64,000 nucleotides of DNA. It comes from CAWHOW01 sp963831005 (lineage in GTDB: Bacteria > Bacteroidota > Bacteroidia > Bacteroidales > CG2-30-32-10). Below, one piece after another: positions 36,635-46,002 of this stretch. Position 1 is the stretch's first letter. Every line of letters starts with the position of its first letter. A model generated the notes under the pieces. The model worked only from the letters and a program-made list of their open reading frames with translations. It had not been told where the DNA came from and ran no database searches. The DNA lies in contig CAWHOW010000033.1 of the NCBI GenBank assembly GCA_963831005.1, forward strand, positions 1-64,000. Reading direction: 5' to 3'. The translations under genes were made by a program, and so were the position numbers.

Positions 36635-37008
36635 TGGTAGTGTCCTGAAAAGGGTGTAAGCTGCCTTACTTTTAAAGAAATGCGAGGGAAAATTAAACTA
36701 AAGTCCCAAATTCCAAATCTCAAGTCCCAAGCTCCAAATATATAGTTTCAAGTTTCCAATTTCCAGTATCCAGACCTTGAACATTAAACTTTGAACCTTC
36801 CACCTTCAGTCTACAGCCTAAACCCCAATTAAGAGAAAGGGTAACAAAACCAACAAACCTTTTCGACCAAACTATTTTCGATGAATTGTTTGCCTGAAAG
36901 AGAAAATATATATATTATTGCGACATTAATTAACGTTGAATGGTTTGCACGATGAGGGAGAAGAGTGCGAACGAAGGCATCTATTTTATTAGAATTAAAT
37001 TTTAATTT
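36635..37008. other. Low-complexity spacer ahead of the orphan ATPase
   Basis: 374 bp. 36697-36780 is rich in short CCAAATTCC / AAGTCCCAAGCTCC words, complementary in style to the GGAGTT words at 36323-36358. No gene or promoter of good quality is seen; a TATATTATTG stretch near 36909 is only a weak -7 candidate. Confidence 0.45.
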
Positions 37009-38583
37009 ATGTTAACAGATAAAAACATTGCAAAAGCTATATCAAGTATCTCTCAAAGAGCTGAGAGAATTCTTGATGACAACAAGGTAATTAAAACCTA
37101 TGTTGAAGTAGGCATATTACCTCAAATTGCTAATGGTAATAATCAAATTATTTATGGCCGAAGAGGAACTGGGAAGACTCATTTATTTAGATATCTGGAA
37201 AATCACTTGAAGCATAATCAAAAATCAATAGTAATTTATCTGGACAGCAGAACACTTGGTAGCGCAGCTGATTACAACAATACTAATATACCTCTAAATA
37301 AAAGGTGCATTTCCCTTTTTAAAGATATTGTAGATGAACTTTATGATAAAGCTTTACATTTTATAGCATATGAAGCTCCAAAAGATGCTGAAAAAGCAAT
37401 TGAAGCATTGGATAATATATCAGCGGCAACAAGATTCAAAAACAATGAGATTATATCAAAAGAAGTGACTGAACGTACTCTCGAAAAATCATCAAATGAA
37501 GGTGGTATTTCATTGTCAATTAACCCAAGGGATATTATTAATTTCTCTATGGGTGATAAAGATACACAAGGAACTGATGTTGAAAAAACAACCAAATATA
37601 ATGTACTTGATGTCGAAAAAATACTTTTTCCAGATTTAAACCATTGGATAAAAAAGCTATGTGAATATGTAGGTGCACAGATTTATTTTCTGATTGATGA
37701 ATGGTCTTCCTTGCCATTTGATCTTCAACCTTATCTTGCAGAATTTTTAAAAAGGAGTTTTCTTCCTATTCCCCAAGTAACAATTAAAATTGCAGCACTT
37801 GAATATAGGTCTAATTTTTCTATTCAACAAGAAAAAAATAATAATCTCGGATTTGAATTAGGGAGTGATATTTCAACAAATTTGGATTTAGATGATTATT
37901 ATGTTTTTGATCGTAACCCAGACGCTATAACTATTAGTTTTGCTGAAATACTATACAAACATGTTGATAACGAATTAGAAGAAGACTATTTGGCCAAGAA
38001 TTATGGCATTAAGAAAGGGCAAGATTTTATTCGTACAATTTTCACTGATTCCAATAACTTCCAAGAATTAGTAAGAGCTTCAGAGGGCGTTATTAGGGAT
38101 ATGATTAATATTTTCACATTATCTTTCTTTGATTCTAACAGGCAAAGTAAACCTAGAATTGACAAAAAATCAGTAGTTGAGTCATCAAGACAATGGTTTG
38201 AAAGAGACAAGGCTCAAAACTTGGATGACAGCCTTACAAAAATATTAAGACGGATTGTTGATGAAGTTATTGGGAAAAAAAGAGCACGTTCATTTCTTAT
38301 ACCAAGGGAATTAGAAAAGCACGAAAATGTACAGAAATTATTTGATGCGCGTGTTATTCATTTTATAAAAAGAGGTTATGCTGACAAAGATAATCCTGGA
38401 ATTAGATATAATGTTTTTGGTTTAGATTATGGAACATATGTCGACTTAATATCTACAGCAAGAAAACCTGAATTAGATTTGATATTTACTGATCAGAGGG
38501 TAGCAGGTGATGATTTTATTGTTCCATTTGATGATAAAAGAAGTATTAGACGCATTATTTTAACGGAAGAAATATTAAATTAA
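37009..38583 (+). CDS. Orphan P-loop ATPase (ORC/Cdc6-like AAA+ family)
   Basis: 524 residues with no signal peptide. Walker A is GRRGTGKT at 50-57 and Walker B is IYFLIDEW near 224-231. Between them is a long insert, and after them a mixed alpha region ending in a winged-helix-like part (about 400-470). This layout fits the ORC/Cdc6-like AAA ATPases of bacterial genomes that occur alone between unrelated genes. Some members belong to candidate antiviral loci; here no effector gene is next to it. The gene is flanked by repeat-rich sequence, and its style (Lys/Asn/Ile-rich, with no export signal) differs from the surface-protein genes around it, which suits recent arrival by transfer. Function is not established. 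Confidence 0.75.
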   Translation: MLTDKNIAKAISSISQRAERILDDNKVIKTYVEVGILPQIANGNNQIIYGRRGTGKTHLFRYLENHLKHNQKSIVIYLDSRTLGSAADYNNTNIPLNKRCISLFKDIVDELYDKALHFIAYEAPKDAEKAIEALDNISAATRFKNNEIISKEVTERTLEKSSNEGGISLSINPRDIINFSMGDKDTQGTDVEKTTKYNVLDVEKILFPDLNHWIKKLCEYVGAQIYFLIDEWSSLPFDLQPYLAEFLKRSFLPIPQVTIKIAALEYRSNFSIQQEKNNNLGFELGSDISTNLDLDDYYVFDRNPDAITISFAEILYKHVDNELEEDYLAKNYGIKKGQDFIRTIFTDSNNFQELVRASEGVIRDMINIFTLSFFDSNRQSKPRIDKKSVVESSRQWFERDKAQNLDDSLTKILRRIVDEVIGKKRARSFLIPRELEKHENVQKLFDARVIHFIKRGYADKDNPGIRYNVFGLDYGTYVDLISTARKPELDLIFTDQRVAGDDFIVPFDDKRSIRRIILTEEILN

Positions 38584-38706
38584 AATATGTGCTAACGCAT
38601 TACTTAAATGTCTTGATGTTGTTCGTAAAGTTTCGCGCTCGCCTGGCTGTAGATAAAATAAATCTAAAATAAAACAATCATTCAATAAAACTTAAAAAAT
38701 AAGAAC

Positions 38707-39378
38707 ATGAAAACAAAACTGACAATCCTTTTTATTTCAATGCTGCTTGTGCTACCCAAACTTTCCAAATCGCAGGATAATAAATTCATTGAAATTTCGG
38801 CAAGCGACACTATGGAATTAAAGCCACTTTCATTTACGTATGAGTTAAGCTTCAAAGCGCAAAGCGATTTCATGGGAATTAAAATTCCTGTAAGTGGCAG
38901 TGATACAATTAAATCGCCTTCGGCAGCAATGCTTATGAATACATTAAAGGCGAATAAATTTACCTATGAACTTTCAAATGAAAATGATTATTCAATAAGC
39001 AATTCCGTGAGTACCGATACCATGCTTATTATATCCCTTAATTCAGAAGCGGAATTGAAACACTTAATGAAAACACTTATGCCGTATAAAGGAATAAGCG
39101 GTAAGATAAAAGACACGAAATACGAAGCGTTTCCGCCCGACCACGATGCAGTTTACAGGATACTTTATACCAGGGCCTTGTCGGATGCTACGGCTATAGC
39201 AAAGATGTCGGGTAACACTGTAGGTAAATTAATATCGGTTGAAGAACCTAAAGACTCCTTCTTTGATTATGCAAACAGTTTGGGCGACCTGTATAAGGAA
39301 GCTATTTTTAAGAACGGCGGTAATAATCTGAATAAGAAAATAATCAGGAAATTGATATTTAAATTCCAGATGATATAG
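38707..39378 (+). CDS. Exported SIMPL/DUF541-like protein
   Basis: 223 residues with a signal peptide (ends SKSQ). The body alternates short strands and helices, with ARALSDATAIAKMSGNTVGKLISVEE near the C-terminus, the pattern of the SIMPL (DUF541) family, in which an Ala-rich helix is followed by a Gly-x-x-Gly turn. The family includes periplasmic proteins linked to oxidative stress; biochemical role unclear. The assignment rests on this segment alone and is tentative. Stands alone, with no clear partner. Confidence 0.55.
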   Translation: MKTKLTILFISMLLVLPKLSKSQDNKFIEISASDTMELKPLSFTYELSFKAQSDFMGIKIPVSGSDTIKSPSAAMLMNTLKANKFTYELSNENDYSISNSVSTDTMLIISLNSEAELKHLMKTLMPYKGISGKIKDTKYEAFPPDHDAVYRILYTRALSDATAIAKMSGNTVGKLISVEEPKDSFFDYANSLGDLYKEAIFKNGGNNLNKKIIRKLIFKFQMI

Positions 39379-39473
39379 TCAAAGTTTTGCGTAGTTTGCA
39401 GCTACAACATTATTAATGCAATGGGTAAAAGGTTTGTAGAAGAATAGCCGGCAAGAGTCAGCAAATTAATTAA

Positions 39474-40013
39474 TCAGAATTCATCCGTTTTTCTTTTTTG
39501 CGCAATGGCTTTTTCTTGTAGGATTATATATGCGTTCCATTCGGAAGTTTTAGTATAATATAAACGATGTATTTCCATATCAACTTTTTTACCGACCCAT
39601 ATTCTTCCAACCGACTGTGATATATCCCGGCCGCTGGTAGCGAAATCAAAACCATTGCCATATAGTTTCTGAAGATTGGTTAAAATGACATTATAATCAA
39701 CTAGCGAAAATGTTTCAGGAAACTCAACCTGAATACACATTAATTGTTTATTATAAAAGGTCAGATCAACCTCTTTTGTTTTAACATTGTACAAATACTC
39801 CATCTCTTTGCCGGTGTAACTGTACCCAGACACACCCTGATGTTTGTATAAATTTGATGTATCTTCTTTAAGTTTTCCAGAATAATTGTCGGGACTTGTG
39901 CCGAATTTAAAAATCTCAAAACCGTAATTTTCATCAAGTTTATCAATAGTTTGAGCAAAGGCACTCATTTGTATAAAAAATGTTATTAAGAATAACGATA
40001 TAGTTGTTTTCAT
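39474..40013 (-). CDS. Hypothetical exported protein
   Basis: 179 residues with a clear signal peptide (MKTTISLFLITFFIQMSAFAQ splits after AFA). The mature part contains a repeated small alpha/beta pattern (NYGFEIFKFGTSPDNY at the start; FNKQ/YNKQLMCIQVEFP and LYGNGFD later) similar to small periplasmic proteins that measure or bind a ligand, but no family is recognised. It is convergent with the SIMPL-like gene. No function is proposed. Confidence 0.7.
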   Translation of the reverse strand: MKTTISLFLITFFIQMSAFAQTIDKLDENYGFEIFKFGTSPDNYSGKLKEDTSNLYKHQGVSGYSYTGKEMEYLYNVKTKEVDLTFYNKQLMCIQVEFPETFSLVDYNVILTNLQKLYGNGFDFATSGRDISQSVGRIWVGKKVDMEIHRLYYTKTSEWNAYIILQEKAIAQKRKTDEF

Positions 40014-40396
40014 GTGTTTGTTGTTTTGTTTTTACGGCGTTCCTGTTTTATTCCTTATTTATTCTCCCCCAAAGATAAATAAATTCTTTTTCACTGTTTT
40101 GCATTAAGTATAGCGACGTCAGGATTATATTTCAACATTAAGAAATATTTATTACCATAAAAAAAGCCTCAGCAATATTGATATGCTGAGGTTTTATTTT
40201 TGCTCCCCCTAAACTGACTGAGACGAACATATAGTTACGCTATATTTAATGCATCTGTCAATAATTATCTTTATTGATCAATCTATGTTTACAGATAATT
40301 TTACCGTTAACTGACTAAATAATACCGATAACTGGTTAATAATATGAATCAAGTGTGAGAGGAATATATTTGCTGAGCAAACAAATTCATAAGAAT
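40014..40396. other. Intergenic region with terminator and tRNA-end-like word
   Basis: 383 bp. It holds a hairpin terminator (40158-40200), then the word TTTTGCTCCCCCT (40197-40209) that also marks the 3' end of tRNA-Asn at 44657-44669, and AT-rich sequence. Nothing else is recognised. Confidence 0.5.
40158..40200. terminator. Rho-independent terminator
   Basis: Stem AAAAGCCTCAGCA / TGCTGAGGTTTT over an AT loop with A- and T-runs. Its orientation is symmetrical; no nearby gene end is obvious, so it may belong to a lost gene or small RNA. Confidence 0.75.
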
Positions 40397-40582
40397 ATGA
40401 AATTTACCAGATATAAACTCAAAGCTACCATCCGTGAACTAAAACCTACCATCTATCAAATAGCTTTATACAAATTGAAATTACCTTTTAACCTTCGCGG
40501 CAAAATCAATTTATTCTTAAATAAAAAAAACAATAAACGAATATTTACGGGTAAAGAAATAATATCTGTGGTTAATAAATAA
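40397..40582 (+). CDS. Small basic hypothetical protein
   Basis: 61 residues from the ATG at 40397; an upstream in-frame ATG at 40355 is possible. The protein is strongly basic (many Lys/Arg) and has no signal peptide or known motif. With no homologue recognised, it may be a spurious frame; it is listed because the stretch is otherwise empty. Confidence 0.25.
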   Translation: MKFTRYKLKATIRELKPTIYQIALYKLKLPFNLRGKINLFLNKKNNKRIFTGKEIISVVNK

Positions 40583-40891
40583 AATTATAAAATAAAAAAC
40601 CGGGGTAGGATAGCAAACCTGCACCCGGCTACTTTGCGAAGTAACACATTCAGTAACGAAACCAAATGCCCTGCTAAAATACTACCTTAAAAACCAAAAT
40701 GCAACTACGGAATGTACTTAGCATTTTGCGCTGATTACTTAAAATACTCCAATTTTAATTGAAATTCAATTTCATATAATCTTTTATAGTTGTGAAATTG
40801 TAAAACATTAATTAGATATCAGTATTTAATTAAGGCTGACTGCGAAAGTGGAAATATAATGATCAATTAATTACAAAAAATAAAAAAATAT
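40583..40891. other. Intergenic region upstream of the S74/T9SS gene
   Basis: 309 bp. A short imperfect pairing (CCGGGG with CACCCGG near 40603-40629) is seen, then AT-rich sequence leading to the start codon at 40892. No promoter match of good quality. Confidence 0.4.
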
Positions 40892-42076
40892 ATGAAAAGA
40901 ATTGTTTTAGCAACTATAATTATGGGTTTTGTTTTTAGCAATATCCATGCACAAATGCAAATGACATCAGGTAACCTTTCAATTGCAGCAACACCGGCTC
41001 CAAATGCTTTTACTAAAGTGGGAATTAGTTTTTCATCCACCAGTGGTTCCGGTACCTCATATAATTACGCGTTATCTGTTGCAAACAATCCTACTGCATC
41101 ATCTCTAAATTATTATGGTGTATATGGAGTTTCGCTCTATCCCTCATCAGTAAGCTATAGCAGAACATGTGGAGTATTCGGTGAGGCAGGTAATGCCACA
41201 ACTGGTTACAATTATGGAATCTTTGGTCAACTTGTAGGTAGCAATAACGGTGCTGGAATTGTTGGTGTAGCTTCTGGTATGGGTTGTCCATCTATTGGGG
41301 GAAATTATGCAGGATATTTTAACGGAAATGTTTATTCATCAGGGAATATGTATGCTACGTCATTTGTACCATCCTCTGATAAACGATTGAAAAAGGAAAT
41401 TACACCTATGTCTAATAATACATTCAATAAACTTTCTCAATTAAATGCGGTTACTTATAAATTTAAAACAAGGCAAGAATTAAGAGCAGATGGCTCTATT
41501 CAAAACGATACTAACAAATCAGATACAGCTAATGGGAAATATGCTAATTATACACATTTCGGCTTTATTGCTCAAGATGTACAGAAAGTATTTCCTAATC
41601 TTGTTTATGAGAAAGACGATGGGTTTTTAGGTATTAATTATACGGAATTGATTCCTTTAATTATCGAAGATTTGAAACTACAAGAAACGACTATAAATCA
41701 ACTTAATGAAACAATTACCTCATTGCAACAACAAGTAAATAATTGTTGTTCTAATGGAAACCTTCAAAAACCAGATGGCCAGTCCGGAATAAATACGAAT
41801 AATGATGGTAATGCCAGTCCTGTATTGTACCAAAACAATCCAAACCCTTTTTCACAACAAACTCAGATAAAATGTTTCATTCCTGAAAATGCAATGACAT
41901 CAATACTATGCGTTTATAATATGGAAGGAACACAGTTACAGAAAATACAAATTAATGGCAAAAATGAACAAACTGTAACTTTACAAGGCTCTGAGTTAAA
42001 AGCCGGAATGTATATGTACTCCCTGATTATTGATGGAAAAGTAATTGATACAAAAAAAATGATTTTAACTGATTAA
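40892..42076 (+). CDS. Surface protein with S74 intramolecular chaperone domain and T9SS sorting tail
   Basis: 394 residues: signal peptide (ends IHAQ), an unassigned repeat-like region (about 20-155), an S74-type intramolecular chaperone/peptidase domain (about 160-285), and a T9SS type A sorting domain (about 310-394; NNPNPFSQQTQIKC opening, GMYMYSLIIDGKVIDTKKMI ending). The S74 signature is SSDKRLKKEITPM with the Ser162/Lys167 pair, and the coiled-coil QETTINQLNETITSLQQQVN at its end. In phage tail spikes, S74 domains trimerise the protein and cut themselves off. Combination with a T9SS tail downstream of the cut site is unusual. It is 5 bp ahead of the C25 peptidase gene and shares its transcript. 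Confidence 0.85.
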   Translation: MKRIVLATIIMGFVFSNIHAQMQMTSGNLSIAATPAPNAFTKVGISFSSTSGSGTSYNYALSVANNPTASSLNYYGVYGVSLYPSSVSYSRTCGVFGEAGNATTGYNYGIFGQLVGSNNGAGIVGVASGMGCPSIGGNYAGYFNGNVYSSGNMYATSFVPSSDKRLKKEITPMSNNTFNKLSQLNAVTYKFKTRQELRADGSIQNDTNKSDTANGKYANYTHFGFIAQDVQKVFPNLVYEKDDGFLGINYTELIPLIIEDLKLQETTINQLNETITSLQQQVNNCCSNGNLQKPDGQSGINTNNDGNASPVLYQNNPNPFSQQTQIKCFIPENAMTSILCVYNMEGTQLQKIQINGKNEQTVTLQGSELKAGMYMYSLIIDGKVIDTKKMILTD

Positions 42077-42081
42077 TTATT

Positions 42082-44577
42082 ATGAAAAAATATTGTGCAA
42101 TAATTATATGCAGTTTATTTCTTTTTGCAAAAGTTGAATCGCAAATAAACTATACAGTCAGTATTAATGCTTCCAATTTAAGTATTAATACTGCAACGGC
42201 AATCGATGGTAATAAATATAGTAATGTCTCTATTTCAAATCTAATTGCTATAAGTGATACAGGGAGTCCTGGATTACCATTAAAATATATTCAGCTATAT
42301 ATACCTAGTGGTGAAGATGTGAATAATATTAGCATAACTACATCTTCAGAAACAACCTATAATCTAACAGCTAAAGTTTTCCCTATGCAAAAGCCTGTAC
42401 TTACATCTTTAACTGCAAGCACACCCGCTTTTGTAAAACCAAACCCTTCTATTTATAATTCAAGTACAGCATGGCCTTCGCAAATGGTTACTATGGTAAA
42501 CGATGCATATTTTGATCTCAAGAACCGAATAATAACCTTGGCGGTTAGACCTTTTCAGTATTATCCATTAACGAATACTCTTAATTTCTATTCAATAATT
42601 AATATTACTGTAACTTTAAAACAAAGCACAAGAAATCCTATTGATTCTGTAAAGAAGCGCTCTGTACAAGTACAATCAATATATTCTAATATTTTAAAAA
42701 ATATTGTTGTTAACCCACAGAATATTCCAAATCCGTTAACCTTACCAAAACCGAATACTGAAACTACACCAATGTTAGCAGCTACACAATGTTCTTTACC
42801 CGTTTATGATTATGTAATCATCACAGATACTTCATTGGTAAGCAGTTTTGCAAATTTCATTAATTGGAAAAAAAGAAAGGGAATAAATATTGGAGTAGTT
42901 ACTACAAACAGGATATACAGCTGCAGTGGCTATAGCTCAGGAGATATTATAAGTTCTCCTGCAATTAATACTAAAGCAGGTAAAATAAGGCAATATTTGC
43001 ACGATGCATATCTTAATGGCACCGCATGGGCTTTAATAGCAGGTGATGCAGATATCAATGTGCCTTATTTTCAGGATTCGTATTATTCAATACCTACAGA
43101 TTGGTATTTTGCTGATTTAACCAGTAATTGGTCAGGTACATGCCCGTTAAATCCTCCCAATATATTCGTTGGCAGGTTTATGTGCGATTCCAGTTATCAG
43201 GTTATTAACTGGACAAATAAAGTTATTCAATATGAACAAAACCCCGGCAATGGCAGTTATAGCTATCTGCTAAATTCATTTTCAACACAGGCAGATCAAA
43301 TGGAGCAAGGGCAAGAAGCCCAACAGGCAGCTGCTCATTTTCCAAATTTTAATGCTACAATTTGGCAAGAATACGCGGCCTATAATTCTAATTATGATAC
43401 TACCGGGAAAATAATTTCAACACTTGGTTTTGGTCAGTATGGAACAACTAAAGGCTCTGAAGTAATAGCTAAAATGAATAGTCATTTTGGTCTTGTAAGT
43501 TGGTTCTGCCATGGTGGTACTGGTGGAGGTAACAGTGTAATTACACCTATGGATGGCGGAATTGAAGGTGATACAATGTGGCAAATTGATGCACATCAAC
43601 CAAGGACTTGGAATCATCCAAACAATCCTGCCGGTTGTCCATATTACATTGTTACTGATCCGAATACTAGTCTTACGGCTTTATCAAATTCAAATTACCC
43701 TAATGTGATATATGCTGTAAGTTGTGATGTTGCAGATTTCGATATTACAAGTAAAACAGGTAATAACAATGGTTCTATGAACTTGGGCGAGGCATATACA
43801 AAATTACCGCAAACTGGAGGCGTTGCATTTCTTGGGAATACCAGATGTGGATATGTTACTTTTTCTACTTATATGCTCGAAAACTTTGGAGATCTAATTA
43901 ATGGCAGCGATGCCAATTCTCATCTGGGTGCAGCCGAGGCATTGTCAAAATACAATTCATATGACACATATTTAGCATATTCGCATAATTTAGTCGGTTG
44001 TCCTGAAACAGAAATGTGGACGGCAATACCACAAAGTTTAAGTGTAACTACTTCTCCATCGGATTTAACTCCTTTTTATAATTATTCGGTAGTGGTAACA
44101 GTAAATACAATAGTACCTAATGGGAATAATGTAACAATTTGTTTATATAAGAATGGCGACATTTTTATGACCTATTCAGCTACTTCAGATGGTGTCCATA
44201 GTATAACAAATACATTCACAAATGTAGATCCATCAAGTGCAGGTACTTTAAATGTTACAGTAACATCGCATAATTATATACCTTACCAGGGTACAATTCC
44301 TGTAGATTGTATTTATAGTAATACATTAGATGATATTACGGCTAGTCAATCATGGAATCATGTAACAGTTATAAATCAAAATATTACTGTTGAACCAGGA
44401 GTCACCCTTACTATTAACGCTCCAACATATTTAAATGAAAGTACAATTTTTGATATAAAAAGTGGAGCAACATTAATTGTAAATGGTTCAATTTTGAGTG
44501 GATGCGATCCTTCGTATCTTTGGAGAGGAACATTCATTGGTGAGACAGGCTCGATTATAAAAGTTAATTCCTGGTAA
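42082..44577 (+). CDS. Gingipain-like cysteine peptidase (C25 family), no T9SS tail
   Basis: 831 residues. Signal peptide (ends VESQ), a propeptide-like region (about 25-240), the C25 catalytic domain (about 245-655) and a C-terminal Ig-like plus beta-helical part. The catalytic pair is His477 in WFCHGG and Cys548 in YAVSCDVADF, in the standard C25 order and spacing. It would be secreted and cleave proteins, by likeness to gingipains and gliding-linked PorU-type enzymes. The C-terminus ends in GSIIKVNSW after a short beta-helix (GATLIVNGSIL), with no type A or B sorting domain, unlike other C25 proteases. Loss of the end or another export route are both possible. Starts 5 bp after the S74/T9SS gene. 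Confidence 0.88.
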   Translation: MKKYCAIIICSLFLFAKVESQINYTVSINASNLSINTATAIDGNKYSNVSISNLIAISDTGSPGLPLKYIQLYIPSGEDVNNISITTSSETTYNLTAKVFPMQKPVLTSLTASTPAFVKPNPSIYNSSTAWPSQMVTMVNDAYFDLKNRIITLAVRPFQYYPLTNTLNFYSIINITVTLKQSTRNPIDSVKKRSVQVQSIYSNILKNIVVNPQNIPNPLTLPKPNTETTPMLAATQCSLPVYDYVIITDTSLVSSFANFINWKKRKGINIGVVTTNRIYSCSGYSSGDIISSPAINTKAGKIRQYLHDAYLNGTAWALIAGDADINVPYFQDSYYSIPTDWYFADLTSNWSGTCPLNPPNIFVGRFMCDSSYQVINWTNKVIQYEQNPGNGSYSYLLNSFSTQADQMEQGQEAQQAAAHFPNFNATIWQEYAAYNSNYDTTGKIISTLGFGQYGTTKGSEVIAKMNSHFGLVSWFCHGGTGGGNSVITPMDGGIEGDTMWQIDAHQPRTWNHPNNPAGCPYYIVTDPNTSLTALSNSNYPNVIYAVSCDVADFDITSKTGNNNGSMNLGEAYTKLPQTGGVAFLGNTRCGYVTFSTYMLENFGDLINGSDANSHLGAAEALSKYNSYDTYLAYSHNLVGCPETEMWTAIPQSLSVTTSPSDLTPFYNYSVVVTVNTIVPNGNNVTICLYKNGDIFMTYSATSDGVHSITNTFTNVDPSSAGTLNVTVTSHNYIPYQGTIPVDCIYSNTLDDITASQSWNHVTVINQNITVEPGVTLTINAPTYLNESTIFDIKSGATLIVNGSILSGCDPSYLWRGTFIGETGSIIKVNSW

Positions 44578-44618
44578 AATTTATAATGACAATGCGTTTA
44601 ATATAATTTTACCTGAAA

Positions 44619-44655
44619 TAAAAAAACCGATGATAAATTATCATCGGTTTTTTTA
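44619..44655. terminator. Bidirectional terminator between peptidase gene and tRNA-Asn
   Basis: Stem AAAACCGATGATAA / TTATCATCGGTTTT with A- and T-runs on both sides; it can end both convergent units. Confidence 0.9.
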
Positions 44656-44660
44656 TTTTG

Positions 44661-44734
44661 CTCCCCCTGCTAGACTTGAACTAGCGACCCTCTGATTAAC
44701 AGTCAGATGCTCTAACCAACTGAGCTAAGGAGGA
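44661..44734 (-). tRNA. tRNA-Asn(GTT)
   Basis: A full cloverleaf reads on the minus strand. Acceptor 5' TCCTCCT pairs with 3' AGGGGGA with one T-G pair; D arm GCTCAGTTGGTTAGAGC; anticodon arm CTGACTGTTAATCAG with anticodon GTT; T arm GCTAGTTCAAGTCTAGC. Discriminator base G, CCA not encoded. Its 3' end abuts the shared terminator. Confidence 0.95.
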
Positions 44735-44811
44735 GTATTTAAGGAGCGCAAAATTAAACCATTGATTTGAAATAAACAATATATTTGTAAAAATTTCAAA
44801 AAATAAATCAA

Positions 44812-45777
44812 ATGAAGAAAGTTATTGGCATTGGAAATGCCCTCGTAGACCTGATGACACGCATTGAAAACGATGATTTGCTTAAAGACCTTAATTTACC
44901 AAAAGGAAGCATGCAGCTTGTTGATAAGAATGTATCACGCGCCATTATTGAAAAAACAAAGAAGTTTCCACGTACCATAGCCAGCGGAGGTTCGGCTGCA
45001 AACACTATCCACGGGCTGTCGCGCCTTGGTATTGAAAGTGGTTTCATCGGTAAGATAGGCAAGGATGAAATGGGAAAGTACTTTAAAGAAGACATGGAGA
45101 AAAGCCACATCAAGACATACCTTCTTGAAAGTGATGCTGATTCAGGTGTCGCTGTTGCCCTTGTAAGCCCCGATGGCGAAAGGACATTTGCCGTTCACCT
45201 TGGCGCTGCCGTTGAACTTGCGGCACATGAAATGAAAAACGAATTCTTCAAAGGTTACGACCTGCTTCATATTGAAGGCTATCTTTTACAGAATTATTCA
45301 CTGATAGAAACAGCCTGCGATATGGCAAAGAAAAATGGACTTAAAGTTTCCTTAGACCTTGCCAGTTTTAATGTTGTGGAAGCTCACCGCGATTTTCTTA
45401 CCTATATCAGTAAGAATTATGCAGATATTATTTTTGCCAACGAAGAAGAAGCCAAAGCCATGACAGGTGTTCATCCTGAAGATGCTGTGCATAGCATAGC
45501 CGATTGGTGCGATGTAGCAGTGGTGAAAATAGGAAAAGAAGGTTCGCTGGTAAAAACAGGCGGAGAATTGTTCAGGATAAATGCTGTAACAGCGAATGTC
45601 GTTGACACTACCGGCGCCGGAGATCTATATGCTTCAGGATTCCTTTTTGGACTAATAAATGAAATTTCCATTGAAGAATGCGGAAGAATAGGCTCGCTGC
45701 TGGGGAAACATGTTATTGAGCAGATAGGAGCCAAAATCTCGGATAAGGATTGGAAAGAGATAAAGAAAAAAGTGTAA
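44812..45777 (+). CDS. PfkB-family sugar or nucleoside kinase, adenosine-kinase-like
   Basis: 321 residues. The N-terminal VIGIGNALVDLM, ASGGSAANTIHGLSRLG, and the C-terminal DTTGAGDLYASGF signature (catalytic Asp in GAGD) are the PfkB/ribokinase hallmarks. Overall layout is closest to adenosine-kinase-like members of Bacteroidota, which phosphorylate adenosine or related nucleosides; a sugar substrate cannot be excluded. The gene stands alone with its own TATATTTG -7 box upstream. Intact. Confidence 0.88.
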   Translation: MKKVIGIGNALVDLMTRIENDDLLKDLNLPKGSMQLVDKNVSRAIIEKTKKFPRTIASGGSAANTIHGLSRLGIESGFIGKIGKDEMGKYFKEDMEKSHIKTYLLESDADSGVAVALVSPDGERTFAVHLGAAVELAAHEMKNEFFKGYDLLHIEGYLLQNYSLIETACDMAKKNGLKVSLDLASFNVVEAHRDFLTYISKNYADIIFANEEEAKAMTGVHPEDAVHSIADWCDVAVVKIGKEGSLVKTGGELFRINAVTANVVDTTGAGDLYASGFLFGLINEISIEECGRIGSLLGKHVIEQIGAKISDKDWKEIKKKV

Positions 45778-46002
45778 AAGGATCTCAATTCTGCCATTCT
45801 CAAGTCACTCCTTTTAGCTGAGTTGTTCATCAGAAATTTAATTTAGCTTTTAATACAACCTTTTAAAATAATTGCACCTCTGTTAAAAAGCGCATTAATT
45901 CCTTTTAATATTAAAATTAATTTTACATTTACAGTATCAAATAAGGAGAAAACCCAAAATCCTTTAAAAGAGTAGGAATAACAAACTAAAAAATGAACAA
46001 TT

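Noticed and set aside
32964..42076. Prophage, suggested by tail-fibre-like repeats and an S74 domain
   Set aside because: No capsid, terminase, portal, lysis or integrase genes are present; collagen and S74 domains also occur in Bacteroidota surface proteins with signal peptides.
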